Positions 44,830-53,172 of a DNA stretch of 64,000 nt are shown piece after piece (the first letter of the stretch is position 1; each line of letters opens with the position of its first letter). Made by a program: the position numbers and the translations under genes. The notes beneath the pieces were generated by a model. It was given only the letters and a program-made list of their open reading frames with translations, was not told the origin of the DNA and searched no databases. This stretch comes from Gemmobacter serpentinus (GTDB taxonomy: Bacteria; Pseudomonadota; Alphaproteobacteria; Rhodobacterales; Rhodobacteraceae): NCBI RefSeq assembly GCF_008973825.1, contig NZ_WCHR01000020.1, forward strand, positions 124,001 through 188,000. The letters run 5' to 3'.

Positions 44830-46112
44830 GGCAGGCGCCGCAGGAAATCGGCCAGATGGCGGTTATAGGTCTCGGGGCGTTCCAGATTGCACAGGTGTCC
44901 GGCACCCGCGATTTCCTCGAACCGCACATCGGGGCGCGGCGACAGATCCCAGATCCGGCCCGCCACACTGCGAATTTCGGCAGGGGGGGCAAGGCGGTCA
45001 TGCGCGCCGGTCATCAGCAGCACCGGCATGGTCAGGCGCGCGAAATCGAACCGTTCCAGCGGGTTGGTAAAGCAGGTCAGCGCATCGCGATAGGTCGCGC
45101 TCGGGATCGCGGCCATGGAATCGAACAATTGCTGGCGCACCTCCGGGCTGGCATCCGGCCCGGCCAGAACCTTGACCACCGCCGGCGCGAAATCACGCGG
45201 GGTCTGGCCCGCATCCAACGGCACCTCGCGCGACAGGCGAAAGGCCTCACGCTCCTCCGGGCCCGCCTCGGACATGCCGGTGCAGCCGCCTGACAGGACC
45301 AGCCCGTCCAGAAGGTCGGGATGGCGCATCGCGAAAGATGTGGCGATCCAGCTTCCGTACGACAGACCGACCAGCACCAGCCGCCTGGCCCCGAGCACCT
45401 GCATGACACGCAGGATATCGTCGCAATAATCATCGACGGTGGATTGCTGCGGGCCAAAACCGCTGCCGCCATAGCCGCGCAGATCCAGCGCGGCGGCCTG
45501 CATATGCTGACCCGCAACAGGCACCTGACCCGCCCAGTTGCCGCGATTGCCACCGATACCATGCAGGAACAGGCAGAGCCGGTCGCCCTGCCCTGCAGTC
45601 GTCAGCGCAAGCCGTGGCAAGGCATCGATGCTGCGCTCTTCCAACTGCGGCAGCGATGCCACCTGAAGGGGTTCGGGACGCGCGATCGGCAGCAGATCGG
45701 GGCAGGCCAGCGCCGCGATCCCCACCTCGAACACCGCGCGGGTTCCCTCTCGGATCTGGTCGATCCGGGCAGCCCTTGCCGAAATCTCTGCATTCCAACT
45801 GATGGCGCTGCCGCCACCCTCAGCGGGGCTGACCGTCACCCTTGCATCATAATCCGTGACACCGGCGATCCCCTCGAGATGGGTGTAACCGAGCGAACGG
45901 TCGCTGTCGGAATACCATGTCAGCCGTTCGCGATAGATCGTATCCTCGCCCTGCACCGTGAAGGCGCGGATCAGCCCGCCCTGTTCATCGCGCTCAGCCG
46001 CAATTCCTGTCATCAGCGGATGCCAGAGGCCGCAGAACGCGCGCAGCACCGCCCAGACCGCATCCGGCGCGGCGGGGGAATGGCCCAGCACCTGAACACG
46101 GTCGCGCAGCAT
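44826..46112 (-). CDS. SRPBCC domain fused to an alpha/beta hydrolase
   Basis: A 428-residue protein in two parts. Residues ~1-140 resemble the SRPBCC/polyketide-cyclase ligand-binding fold (VQVLGHSPAAPDAVWAVLRAF, then TYHL-like GYTHLEGIAGVTDYDARVTV). Residues ~166-428 are an alpha/beta hydrolase with oxyanion FLHGIGGNRG, nucleophile S251 in VGLSYGSW, acid D372 in GAHDRL and H406 in GAGHLCNLE. The fusion is unusual. In the known 2,5-dihydroxypyridine pathway an alpha/beta hydrolase (NicD) follows NicX, so this may hydrolyse the ring-cleavage product. Start ATG overlaps the previous stop by one base. Confidence 0.85.
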   Translation of the reverse strand: MLRDRVQVLGHSPAAPDAVWAVLRAFCGLWHPLMTGIAAERDEQGGLIRAFTVQGEDTIYRERLTWYSDSDRSLGYTHLEGIAGVTDYDARVTVSPAEGGGSAISWNAEISARAARIDQIREGTRAVFEVGIAALACPDLLPIARPEPLQVASLPQLEERSIDALPRLALTTAGQGDRLCLFLHGIGGNRGNWAGQVPVAGQHMQAAALDLRGYGGSGFGPQQSTVDDYCDDILRVMQVLGARRLVLVGLSYGSWIATSFAMRHPDLLDGLVLSGGCTGMSEAGPEEREAFRLSREVPLDAGQTPRDFAPAVVKVLAGPDASPEVRQQLFDSMAAIPSATYRDALTCFTNPLERFDFARLTMPVLLMTGAHDRLAPPAEIRSVAGRIWDLSPRPDVRFEEIAGAGHLCNLERPETYNRHLADFLRRLP

Positions 46113-47419
46113 CAGCGCACCCCCTTGATCGTGCCACCCTCACCCCGCCAGAGCGAGGTGCGCGCGCCGCCTTCATCGCCGGGGGCAGTGTCCAGCTCGT
46201 CAAGATCATAGAGGGCAAGGACGCCGATATAGTCCTCCATGATTTCTGAAGTATAGGGCAGCATCAGCGCCCCGCAGCGGCTGTCGCGATACATCCGCTC
46301 CAGCGGCAGGCTTTTCAGCATCGACTGCCCGCCACAGGTGCGGATCGCCAGCGCGGCGATCTCCTGCACGCCCTCCATCACGTTATACTGTGCGGCATAC
46401 ATGCGCAGCACCTCGCCCTTGGTCGGAAAGCCCTTGGCCTCGCCAAAGGCCTGCCACCAGAGGGCGCGCATATTGGCAAGACGGGCATACATCTTGCTGA
46501 CCGCCACCCGCTTGGTGGCAAACATCCGACGGTCAATCGGCGGCTGGCCGGGGATACGCCCCTGCAGATAGGCCACCGTAAAGTCAAACGCCCCCTGCGC
46601 CACGCCCATATAGGTGGGCGACAGGGTGGCCATCATATGCGGCCAGTTCGCCAGCGTCTTGCCGAAGATCCCCTTGGGCATCAGCAGATCGTCGCGGGTG
46701 ACAAAGACATCCTTCAGGATCAGATCGCGCGAGTTGGTGCCGCGCATCCCCAGCGGATCCCATTCGCCCTTGACCGTCAGGCCCGGATTGTCCTTGTGGA
46801 CCACGAAGATCATCGTGTCTTCATGCCGGGGCTCGATACCCTCGAAGGCTTCGGTGCAAACGATGGTGTAGTAATCGCAATACCCTGCAAGGCTCGCGAA
46901 TTTCTTGAACCCGTTGATCTTCCAGCCGCCCTCGACCGCGCGGCACTGGGTCTGGTTGGGCTTCGATGTCCAGTTTTGCCCGCCCTCGGAAATTGGCTGC
47001 GAATAGATCGCGCGCTCGGCAATCGCGCGGCGGAACTGCCTTTCGCGCAAGGGGGCAAATTCGGCGCGTTCGGTATCGGTCAGGTTCGGCATCTCGAACA
47101 TGAACCGCGACCAGGCCATGGACGAATTGTGCATGTTGAAGGTCAGCGCGGTGGCACCGCAGAACTTGCCGATCTCGGCCCCGACCATGGCATATTCGCC
47201 CATGGAAAAGCCCATGCCACCATATTCCACCGGGATGCACAGGGTCAGAAAGCCCTCATCCGCCAGATCCTTGTAATTTTCGACCGGGAACGAGGCATCG
47301 TCGTCCACACCCTTGGCCCGTTCGGCAAAGCGCGGCCCCAGATCGTTCACCCGGCGCAGGATCTGCTGCACCTCGGGGCGGATGCGGGACAGGTCGTAAT
47401 AGTCGGCAATATCACTCAT
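46112..47419 (-). CDS. Acyl-CoA-dehydrogenase-fold protein, probable flavin monooxygenase
   Basis: A 435-residue protein of the acyl-CoA dehydrogenase superfamily. N-domain FPVENYKDLADEGFLTLCIP and middle domain WDPLGMRGTNSRDLIL are typical. The position that carries the catalytic glutamate in MCAD-type enzymes (xYEGTxEI) reads LPYTSEI, with P388 where E is expected, next to the ERMYRDSR helix. This favours a flavin-dependent monooxygenase of the same fold over a true dehydrogenase, particularly with a flavin reductase in the operon. Some dehydrogenases place the base elsewhere, so this is inference. It lies 25 bases after the nicX-like gene. Confidence 0.83.
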   Translation of the reverse strand: MSDIADYYDLSRIRPEVQQILRRVNDLGPRFAERAKGVDDDASFPVENYKDLADEGFLTLCIPVEYGGMGFSMGEYAMVGAEIGKFCGATALTFNMHNSSMAWSRFMFEMPNLTDTERAEFAPLRERQFRRAIAERAIYSQPISEGGQNWTSKPNQTQCRAVEGGWKINGFKKFASLAGYCDYYTIVCTEAFEGIEPRHEDTMIFVVHKDNPGLTVKGEWDPLGMRGTNSRDLILKDVFVTRDDLLMPKGIFGKTLANWPHMMATLSPTYMGVAQGAFDFTVAYLQGRIPGQPPIDRRMFATKRVAVSKMYARLANMRALWWQAFGEAKGFPTKGEVLRMYAAQYNVMEGVQEIAALAIRTCGGQSMLKSLPLERMYRDSRCGALMLPYTSEIMEDYIGVLALYDLDELDTAPGDEGGARTSLWRGEGGTIKGVR

Positions 47420-47444
47420 CTCGGTCTCTCTTCGCGGAAAGATT

Positions 47445-48497
47445 TCAGAGGGCCAGATCGCCCTGCAACACGCCGTCCTTCACGACGACACGGCCATCCA
47501 GCGCGATGGTGCAATTGCGCATCGGCAGGTCGAAATGGCCAAGGGTGTAGCGCCCGGCATATTGGTTGGCGCCGGTGGACCACAGGAACGACCCCGCCAG
47601 AGCCCGGAATTCGACCGCCTGCATGTCGCGCTTGTCATACATCGCCGCGCTGACCCATTTCGCACCAGGGTTCATCCCCCAGCCGACATGGCTCATCCCG
47701 TAGGCGTTGCGGTCGTTCCACGCCTCCATATATTCGCGGAAATGCAGCGCATCGATGCCGTCGCCCTTGATGGCGGTGACAAAGTCATCCTCGACCGTGA
47801 AGTCGATCTGGCTGGTCAGATAGGTCTTGAACGTCAGGTTCATGTCACCGACGCCCATGACGATCCGGCCATTCACCGCGTTCTTGCCGGGGAAGGCCAG
47901 ACACAGGCCCCCCGGCCAATGTGCGACCGCACCCGGTGTGGTGCCAAAACCTGCCGTGCCCCCGCAGGGCGCGCCGCGCAGATCGACGGTCAGATCGGTG
48001 CCCAAGCCCGAGGTGACGCGCATCTGGGATGCCTCGCGCAGCATCTGGATGCCAGCCTGCACCTTCGGGCCAAGCTCGGCCCGGGGTTCGGTCCGTTCCA
48101 GAATCTCGGGATGTTCATTGGTGATGACCAGAAGCCTTGCCTTGCCGGCCTCTTCGATCTCGGGCCATTCCGGGGCGTGGATCATGCCTTCGACCGTGCA
48201 ATCAACGATCACCTCGACCCGCTTCAACGCCTCGATCACCGCGCGGTTCTGCTGCACCGCCCATGAGGTTCCGGTGGATTTCACTGGCACCGGGGCGCTT
48301 TGCGGCGGAGTCGGCATCTGGATGACAAAGAAGGACGCGCCCAGATCATGCGCCGCAAGTTCGGCCAGATGCACCAGCACTGGCCGCGACTGGGTCTCGG
48401 ACAGGATTGCGATCTCCGTGCCCTTGCCGATGCCATTCAGGGCAAAAACCCGCCTGAAGCTGGAAAGCCATGTGCCCTCCACCCGTTCCTGGAGCAT
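47445..48497 (-). CDS. 2,5-dihydroxypyridine 5,6-dioxygenase-like (NicX family) protein
   Basis: A 350-residue protein, the same length as NicX-type dioxygenases, which belong to a family related to M29 aminopeptidases. H270 in SHVGWGMNP and the H321-x-D323 pair in TLGHFDLP fall where a 2-His-1-carboxylate Fe(II) centre is expected. NicX cleaves the 5,6 bond of 2,5-dihydroxypyridine to N-formylmaleamate. GGAGGGGCGG precedes ATG. It is the first gene of the operon, after a promoter-like TTGACA/TAATTC pair. Other members are annotated as aminopeptidases or other ring dioxygenases, so the exact substrate is unproved. No maleamate amidase or maleate isomerase gene is seen in the window. Confidence 0.78.
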   Translation of the reverse strand: MLQERVEGTWLSSFRRVFALNGIGKGTEIAILSETQSRPVLVHLAELAAHDLGASFFVIQMPTPPQSAPVPVKSTGTSWAVQQNRAVIEALKRVEVIVDCTVEGMIHAPEWPEIEEAGKARLLVITNEHPEILERTEPRAELGPKVQAGIQMLREASQMRVTSGLGTDLTVDLRGAPCGGTAGFGTTPGAVAHWPGGLCLAFPGKNAVNGRIVMGVGDMNLTFKTYLTSQIDFTVEDDFVTAIKGDGIDALHFREYMEAWNDRNAYGMSHVGWGMNPGAKWVSAAMYDKRDMQAVEFRALAGSFLWSTGANQYAGRYTLGHFDLPMRNCTIALDGRVVVKDGVLQGDLAL

Positions 48498-48520
48498 CCG
48501 CCCCTCCGCTGTTGAATGCG

Positions 48521-48538
48521 ATTCGCGCTTTGGCGAAT
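48521..48538. promoter_or_regulatory. Leader inverted repeat, possible TetR operator
   Basis: The inverted repeat ATTCGC (48521-48526), six bases, GCGAAT (48533-48538) sits in the leader between the probable promoter and the nicX-like start. It is a candidate site for the operon-encoded TetR regulator. Binding is not demonstrable from sequence. Confidence 0.4.
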
Positions 48539-48557
48539 TTCTTTACTTATGAGTTAA

Positions 48558-48585
48558 GAATTATGGTCCTGCGACATTCTGTCAA
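48558..48585 (-). promoter_or_regulatory. Promoter of the NicX-like operon
   Basis: On the minus strand a -35 box TTGACA (48585-48580) is separated by 16 bases from TAATTC (48563-48558), a fair match to a sigma-70-type promoter. It lies about 60 bases before the nicX-like start. Just downstream, around 48542-48557, the semi-symmetric TTAACTCATAAGTAA could serve as an operator over the start of transcription. Confidence 0.5.
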
Positions 48586-49225
48586 CAGCGAAGGTGTTGA
48601 CACGCATCCCGGGTGCAGCCGGTCTCACCCTGGTTGCGCTGCCTGATTGCCATCTTGCCCGCGAAGCAAGGGGCGAAGGCCTTTCTGCAGGAAACCTCGC
48701 CCGTGCGGCTTTGGCGGGTCGTGGAAGTGATGCCCGCCGTTCGGCGTGGGACATCGGTCCGGCAGGCAGGTTCAGAACCGTGCCGGTCCCGGCGGCAGCC
48801 GACCGCCCAAGATGGAGATATGGTGATCGTATTCTCATGCAGGCAGATGCAGGGCGCGAGGTGCACTGGATCTCATTGCCGGTGCCAACCCGCAGATCAC
48901 AGCCACGCCGGATTTGTTCATATGTCGCGTCGCAGCCGGGCTCGGCAGGATCGTGTCACCGGAGGCACTTGCCCCGCGCGCATATGCACCGGGGACAATC
49001 CTGCGGCGAGAACAGCCCGCATCAACGGCAAACATCGCGGACCGGCCCGACAGGGCGATGCGGGCCGCAGCATCACCCACAGAATGCGCGCGGCCCAGGC
49101 AGGTGCCGGGTGCTGGCCGCGTGGCAATCTGATCGCTTTACAAGCGCGGCATCGGGGCGTCGTAGCTTGATCCAAACCACGACGCCCCGCAGTGCCACAG
49201 GCGCCTTGAATGCGGAACAAATCTC
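48586..49225. other. 640-base stretch without a recognisable gene
   Basis: No frame in this stretch gives a protein I recognise, and the open frames on both strands (for example 48594-49283 plus and 48918-49220 minus) have codon use and composition like shadow frames, low in hydrophobic residues and rich in R, P and A. It may be eroded coding DNA or long untranslated sequence. The one clear structure is a perfect 11-base inverted repeat, CGGGGCGTCGT (49153-49163) and ACGACGCCCCG (49179-49189), 37 bases after the end of the lyase gene. Confidence 0.5.
49153..49189 (-). terminator. Terminator-like hairpin after the Tct operon
   Basis: Perfect 11-base stem with a 15-base loop, starting 37 bases after the end of the lyase gene at 49226. 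There is no T-run, so a factor-independent role is unsure, but it is in the right place for the end of the tctDECBA operon. Confidence 0.5.
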
Positions 49226-50122
49226 CTATTCAGCCAGCTTGCTGGTGGCGATCTGCCGATCGAGATCTTCATATCCGAAGTAATTGATCGTCTCGTAAAG
49301 CTCTGCCCGGGTCAGCATCTCGGGCAGCATTGCCGAGGTCGCATCCGTTTCGGCCAAAGACGCATATAGGCCCTCCTGCGCCTTTGCCGCGCAGCGCAGG
49401 GCGCTGACAGGCCAGATCACCATGGCGTAGCCCATCGCTTCGAACTCCGCTGCCGTGAAGACAGGCGTGCGGCCAAATTCGGTCATATTGGCCAAAAGCG
49501 GCACCGCCGGAAAGGCCGCAGCAAAGGCGCGGAACATGTCGGCATCCGTCAGGGCCTCGGGGAAAATTGCATCCGCCCCCGCCTCCAGATACAGCCGCGC
49601 CCGGGCAATCGCACCCTCCAGACCTTCACTGGCGGCAGCATCGGTGCGGGCGACAATCACCATATCGCGCCGCGCGCGCGCAGCAGAGGCCACCTTCGCC
49701 GCCATTTCTTGCGGGGTGGCCAGGCGTTTATCCGACAGATGGCCACATTTCTTGGGCAGGATCTGGTCTTCCAGATGCACGGCTGCGGCGCCTGCGGCTT
49801 CGAACCGGCGCACCATGTGCATCACATTCAGCGCCTCGCCATAGCCGGTATCCCCATCGACCAGCACCGGCAGGCCCGAGGCACCCGCCACCTGCCGGAT
49901 GAAAAAGGCCACATCATCGACGGTGATGATGCCCAGATCCGGCAACCCCATCGAGGCGCTCATGGCGGCACCCGACAGATAGAGCGCCTCGAACCCGGCG
50001 CGCCGCGCTTGCAATGCCGCAAGCCCGTTATGGGCACCCGGCATCCGCAACACACCGCCCTGCGCCAGCCGGGCGCGCAATGCCCGGCCTGCATTCTCAA
50101 GGGGTGGGGTGATATAGGTCAT
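49226..50122 (-). CDS. Isocitrate lyase/PEP mutase-family lyase (methylisocitrate-lyase-like)
   Basis: A 298-residue TIM-barrel C-C lyase of the isocitrate lyase/PEP mutase superfamily. The catalytic cysteine is in LPKKCGHLSDKRL; VDGDTGYGEALNVMHMV provides metal ligands and IVARTDA a further active-site block. Relatives include 2-methylisocitrate lyase (PrpB), dimethylmalate lyase and oxaloacetate decarboxylase. The start ATG 50122 overlaps the TctA stop (ATGA); the frame to 50365 lies within tctA. Translational coupling to a tricarboxylate transporter indicates it cleaves the imported acid. Confidence 0.87.
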   Translation of the reverse strand: MTYITPPLENAGRALRARLAQGGVLRMPGAHNGLAALQARRAGFEALYLSGAAMSASMGLPDLGIITVDDVAFFIRQVAGASGLPVLVDGDTGYGEALNVMHMVRRFEAAGAAAVHLEDQILPKKCGHLSDKRLATPQEMAAKVASAARARRDMVIVARTDAAASEGLEGAIARARLYLEAGADAIFPEALTDADMFRAFAAAFPAVPLLANMTEFGRTPVFTAAEFEAMGYAMVIWPVSALRCAAKAQEGLYASLAETDATSAMLPEMLTRAELYETINYFGYEDLDRQIATSKLAE

Positions 50123-51657
50123 TCCCGATCCTCCCGATATTGCTGCAAGTGCAGCGCCTTCAACCTGCGCCGGGCCAGCAGTTGCGGGATCACCAGCATG
50201 GCGATGGCCGCCCCCCACAGCACAATGGCGATCCAACTGGACCACAGGATCTGCACATCGCCCGCCGAGAGCGACAAGGCGCGGCGCAGGTTCTGTTCCA
50301 GGATCTTGCCCAGCACAAAGCCCAGCACCAACGGGGCCATCGGCACATGCATCCGCCGCAACCAATAGGCGATGACCCCGATCACCGTCATCAGCACCAG
50401 ATCGAAACTTGCCGATTTGCCGGAATAGACACCGACCGCGCTGACCACCACGATGAACGGGACCAGCACCCAGGCCGGCACCGACAGCATCCGCGCAAAG
50501 ACACCGACCAGCGGGATGTTCATCGCCAGCAGCATCACATTGCCGATGAACAGCGAGGCGATCAGGCCCCAGACCAGTTCGGGCTGCGCGGTGAACAGCA
50601 CCGGCCCGGGGGTGATGTTGTAAAGCGTCAGCACGCCCAGCATGATCGCGGTGGTGCCGGAACTGGGGATGCCAAGCGTCAGCATCGGGATGAAGTTGGA
50701 ATTCGAGGCCGAATTGTTGGCAGCCTCCACGCTCGCCAATCCGCGCAGGTCGCCATTACCAAAGCGGTTGCCTTTGGGATCGGTGCGCTCCACCACGCGC
50801 TTTTCGGTGGAATAGGCCAATGCCGAGCCCACCGTGCCCCCCGCCCCCGGCAGCAGACCGATGAAGAACCCGATGACCGAGCCCCGCAGGGTGGCCGCCG
50901 TGGTCAGTTTCACCTCGGCCCAGTTGAACAGGCTGCGGCCCATGCGTTCGACTTTGGTGGGGATGCCCTCCTTGTGGCTTTCGTAAAGCAGCATCAGTTC
51001 GGAAATCGCGAAAAGCCCGATGACGATGGTGGCGAACTGAATCCCGTCGATCAGGTTCGGCATGTCGAAGGTATAACGGTATACGCCGGAATTGGGGTCG
51101 ATCCCAACGACGGACAGCGCCAGACCGATGCCCACAGCCAGCAGGGCCTTGACCGGCTCATCCGCAAGAAGGCCCGTCAGGCAGGCAAAGGCAAAGACCA
51201 TCAGGCCCACATATTCCACCGGGCCAAAGGCCAGCGCCCATTTCGACAGGATCGGCGCGGCCACGACGATCCCCACCGTGGCCAGCATGGACCCTACAAA
51301 GGAAGTCCAGGCCGATAGCGACAGCGCGATCCCGGCCTTGCCCTGCCGCGACAGGGGGTAGCCCTCCAGCGCGGTCATCACCGCCGAGGCCTCGCCTGGA
51401 ACATTGATCAGGATCGCGCTGATCCGCCCGCCATATTCGGACCCGATATAGATCGCCGCCATCAGGATCATCGATGATTCAGGCGGCAGGCCAAGGGCAA
51501 AGACCACCGGCACCAGCATGGCTACCGCATTCACCGGGCCAAGGCCGGGCAACACCCCCACCATGGTGCCGACCACCGCACCAAGGGCCGCCAGAGCCAG
51601 ATTGGTCGGGGTCATCGCGACGGCAAAGCCCGTCATCAAGAAGGCCAAAGTATCCAT
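50119..51657 (-). CDS. tctA: Tripartite tricarboxylate transporter, large membrane subunit
   Basis: A 512-residue TctA-family protein with about 11-12 membrane helices. Conserved elements: LGAVVGTMVGVLPGLGPVNAVAML near 25 and GLLPGAGGTVGSALAYSTEKR, with GNGDLRGLASVEAANNS following. It forms the transport channel with TctB. Overlaps tctB by a base (TAATG). Confidence 0.94.
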   Translation of the reverse strand: MDTLAFLMTGFAVAMTPTNLALAALGAVVGTMVGVLPGLGPVNAVAMLVPVVFALGLPPESSMILMAAIYIGSEYGGRISAILINVPGEASAVMTALEGYPLSRQGKAGIALSLSAWTSFVGSMLATVGIVVAAPILSKWALAFGPVEYVGLMVFAFACLTGLLADEPVKALLAVGIGLALSVVGIDPNSGVYRYTFDMPNLIDGIQFATIVIGLFAISELMLLYESHKEGIPTKVERMGRSLFNWAEVKLTTAATLRGSVIGFFIGLLPGAGGTVGSALAYSTEKRVVERTDPKGNRFGNGDLRGLASVEAANNSASNSNFIPMLTLGIPSSGTTAIMLGVLTLYNITPGPVLFTAQPELVWGLIASLFIGNVMLLAMNIPLVGVFARMLSVPAWVLVPFIVVVSAVGVYSGKSASFDLVLMTVIGVIAYWLRRMHVPMAPLVLGFVLGKILEQNLRRALSLSAGDVQILWSSWIAIVLWGAAIAMLVIPQLLARRRLKALHLQQYREDRE

Positions 51658-52097
51658 TACAGCAGATCCCCCAGCAGCCCGGTGGGCAACACCACATCCA
51701 GCGCGTGGTCGAACAGCAGAAAGGCACCGACCGACAGCACCGCCGCGCTGATCGTGGCCTGTGCCCAGGTCGCGCCAAAGATCCGTGCCACCACCAGCGA
51801 CATCGCTGCCGTCGAAATCACGAACCCCAGCGTCGTAAAGACCATGGCATAGACAAGCAGCGTCGCCGCAATGGCCAGGACGCCAAGATTGACGCCCGGC
51901 GCATTGCCTTCGACCGCGCCACCGCCCCGGATCAGCAGCAGGGTCCCGCAGATCCCGATCAAGACGGCGGTGATCATCGGAAAGGCGCGCGGCCCCACGG
52001 GTTCATAGGCGAAGGGCGCCACAAGACCCCAACCGAATGCGGCCAGGGCAAGGGCCATGAGCAATGCCAGGCCCCCAAGCGTTCTGTTATTGCTCAT
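51657..52097 (-). CDS. tctB: Tripartite tricarboxylate transporter, small membrane subunit
   Basis: A 146-residue TctB-like membrane protein with about four helices (for example GGLALLMALALAAFGWGLVAPF at the N-terminus). GPRAFPMITAVLIG is a family-typical early motif. It lies between tctC (9 bases) and tctA. Confidence 0.88.
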   Translation of the reverse strand: MSNNRTLGGLALLMALALAAFGWGLVAPFAYEPVGPRAFPMITAVLIGICGTLLLIRGGGAVEGNAPGVNLGVLAIAATLLVYAMVFTTLGFVISTAAMSLVVARIFGATWAQATISAAVLSVGAFLLFDHALDVVLPTGLLGDLL

Positions 52098-52106
52098 GGC
52101 TTGTCC

Positions 52107-53096
52107 TCAGTTCGCGACCAGACCGAAACTGTCGGCAAGTTCGCGATAGGTGGCCACCCGGGCATCGACAAAGCCGTCAAGCTCGGCACCCACCATTGGC
52201 AGCGGCAGCAGGTTGCGCTGTTCCAGCAGGGCGGCATAACCCGGTGCGGCCATCGCGGTGGCGAAAGCGTCGCTCCACCACTGGTAATCGGCATCGGACA
52301 CATCGGGCCCGACATAGAAGCCCCGGACGATGGGCCATTCGATGTCAAAGCCCTGTTCCTTTGCCGTCGGGATTTCGGCCAGCTTTCCGGCCAAACGATC
52401 GGCAGAATAGATCGCCAGCAGTTTCAGCGGTGCGCCACCGTCAATCGCGGCCTGGCTGTCGCCGACATCATTCATGCAGACCTGCACATGCCCGCCCTGC
52501 AGCGCCGTCGCGCAATCGCCGCCGCCCTCGAAGGCGACAAAGCGCATCGCCTTGTGATCGACCCCGGCGGCGCGGGCCGTCAGTGCCGCCTTCATCCAGT
52601 CCTGGCTGCCGATGGTGCCACCTGCCCCCAGAATGACCGAAGCGGGATCAGCCTTGATTGCCGCCATCAGATCGGCCAGCGAGCCAAACGGGCTATCGGC
52701 AGGAACAACCACCGCGCCGTAATCTGTGCCGATCGACGCAACCCACCGCACGTCATCTGCCGTATAGGCCCCGAACTTGCCCTGCGAGAGATTCAGCAGC
52801 GAGCCGGCGGAGAAGGCCACAATGGTGCCCGGCTCGGCCCGACGCTGGCCCACGACGGTGTTGAATGCGACGGCGCCGATCCCACCCGGCATGTAGGACA
52901 CGCGCAGCGGATCCGCCAAAAGGCCGGCATCCTTCAGCGCCGCCTGTGCCAGCTTGCAGGTGATGTCAAACCCACCGCCGGGCTGCGCCGGGGCAATGCA
53001 TTCGGGGCTCGCCGGTTCAGCCGCCGCCGCCAATGTGCCCGCCGCAACCGCAATACCGACAAGCGCGGCGCTGCGACCGATGCTCAGAATGTTCAT
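52107..53096 (-). CDS. tctC: Tripartite tricarboxylate transporter substrate-binding protein
   Basis: A 329-residue periplasmic TctC-like protein. Signal peptide SAALVGIAVAAGTLAAAAEP; the mature part starts with the family-typical CIAPAQPGGGFDITCKLAQ. PGGIGAVAFNTVVGQ and GGTIGSQDWMKAAL match the ligand loop. It binds a di- or tricarboxylate for TctAB. GGGAGG precedes the ATG. Confidence 0.93.
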   Translation of the reverse strand: MNILSIGRSAALVGIAVAAGTLAAAAEPASPECIAPAQPGGGFDITCKLAQAALKDAGLLADPLRVSYMPGGIGAVAFNTVVGQRRAEPGTIVAFSAGSLLNLSQGKFGAYTADDVRWVASIGTDYGAVVVPADSPFGSLADLMAAIKADPASVILGAGGTIGSQDWMKAALTARAAGVDHKAMRFVAFEGGGDCATALQGGHVQVCMNDVGDSQAAIDGGAPLKLLAIYSADRLAGKLAEIPTAKEQGFDIEWPIVRGFYVGPDVSDADYQWWSDAFATAMAAPGYAALLEQRNLLPLPMVGAELDGFVDARVATYRELADSFGLVAN

Positions 53097-53172
53097 GGTT
53101 CCCTCCCAAGGAATATGTCTGGGCCTCCCTGCCCGTTCGACACCTTAGAAAATCCAACCTTTCATCCAGCTT

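Noticed and set aside
48594-49283. Open frames on both strands of the gap before the Tct locus
   Set aside because: No family resemblance, no clear ribosome sites and shadow-like composition; not reported as genes.
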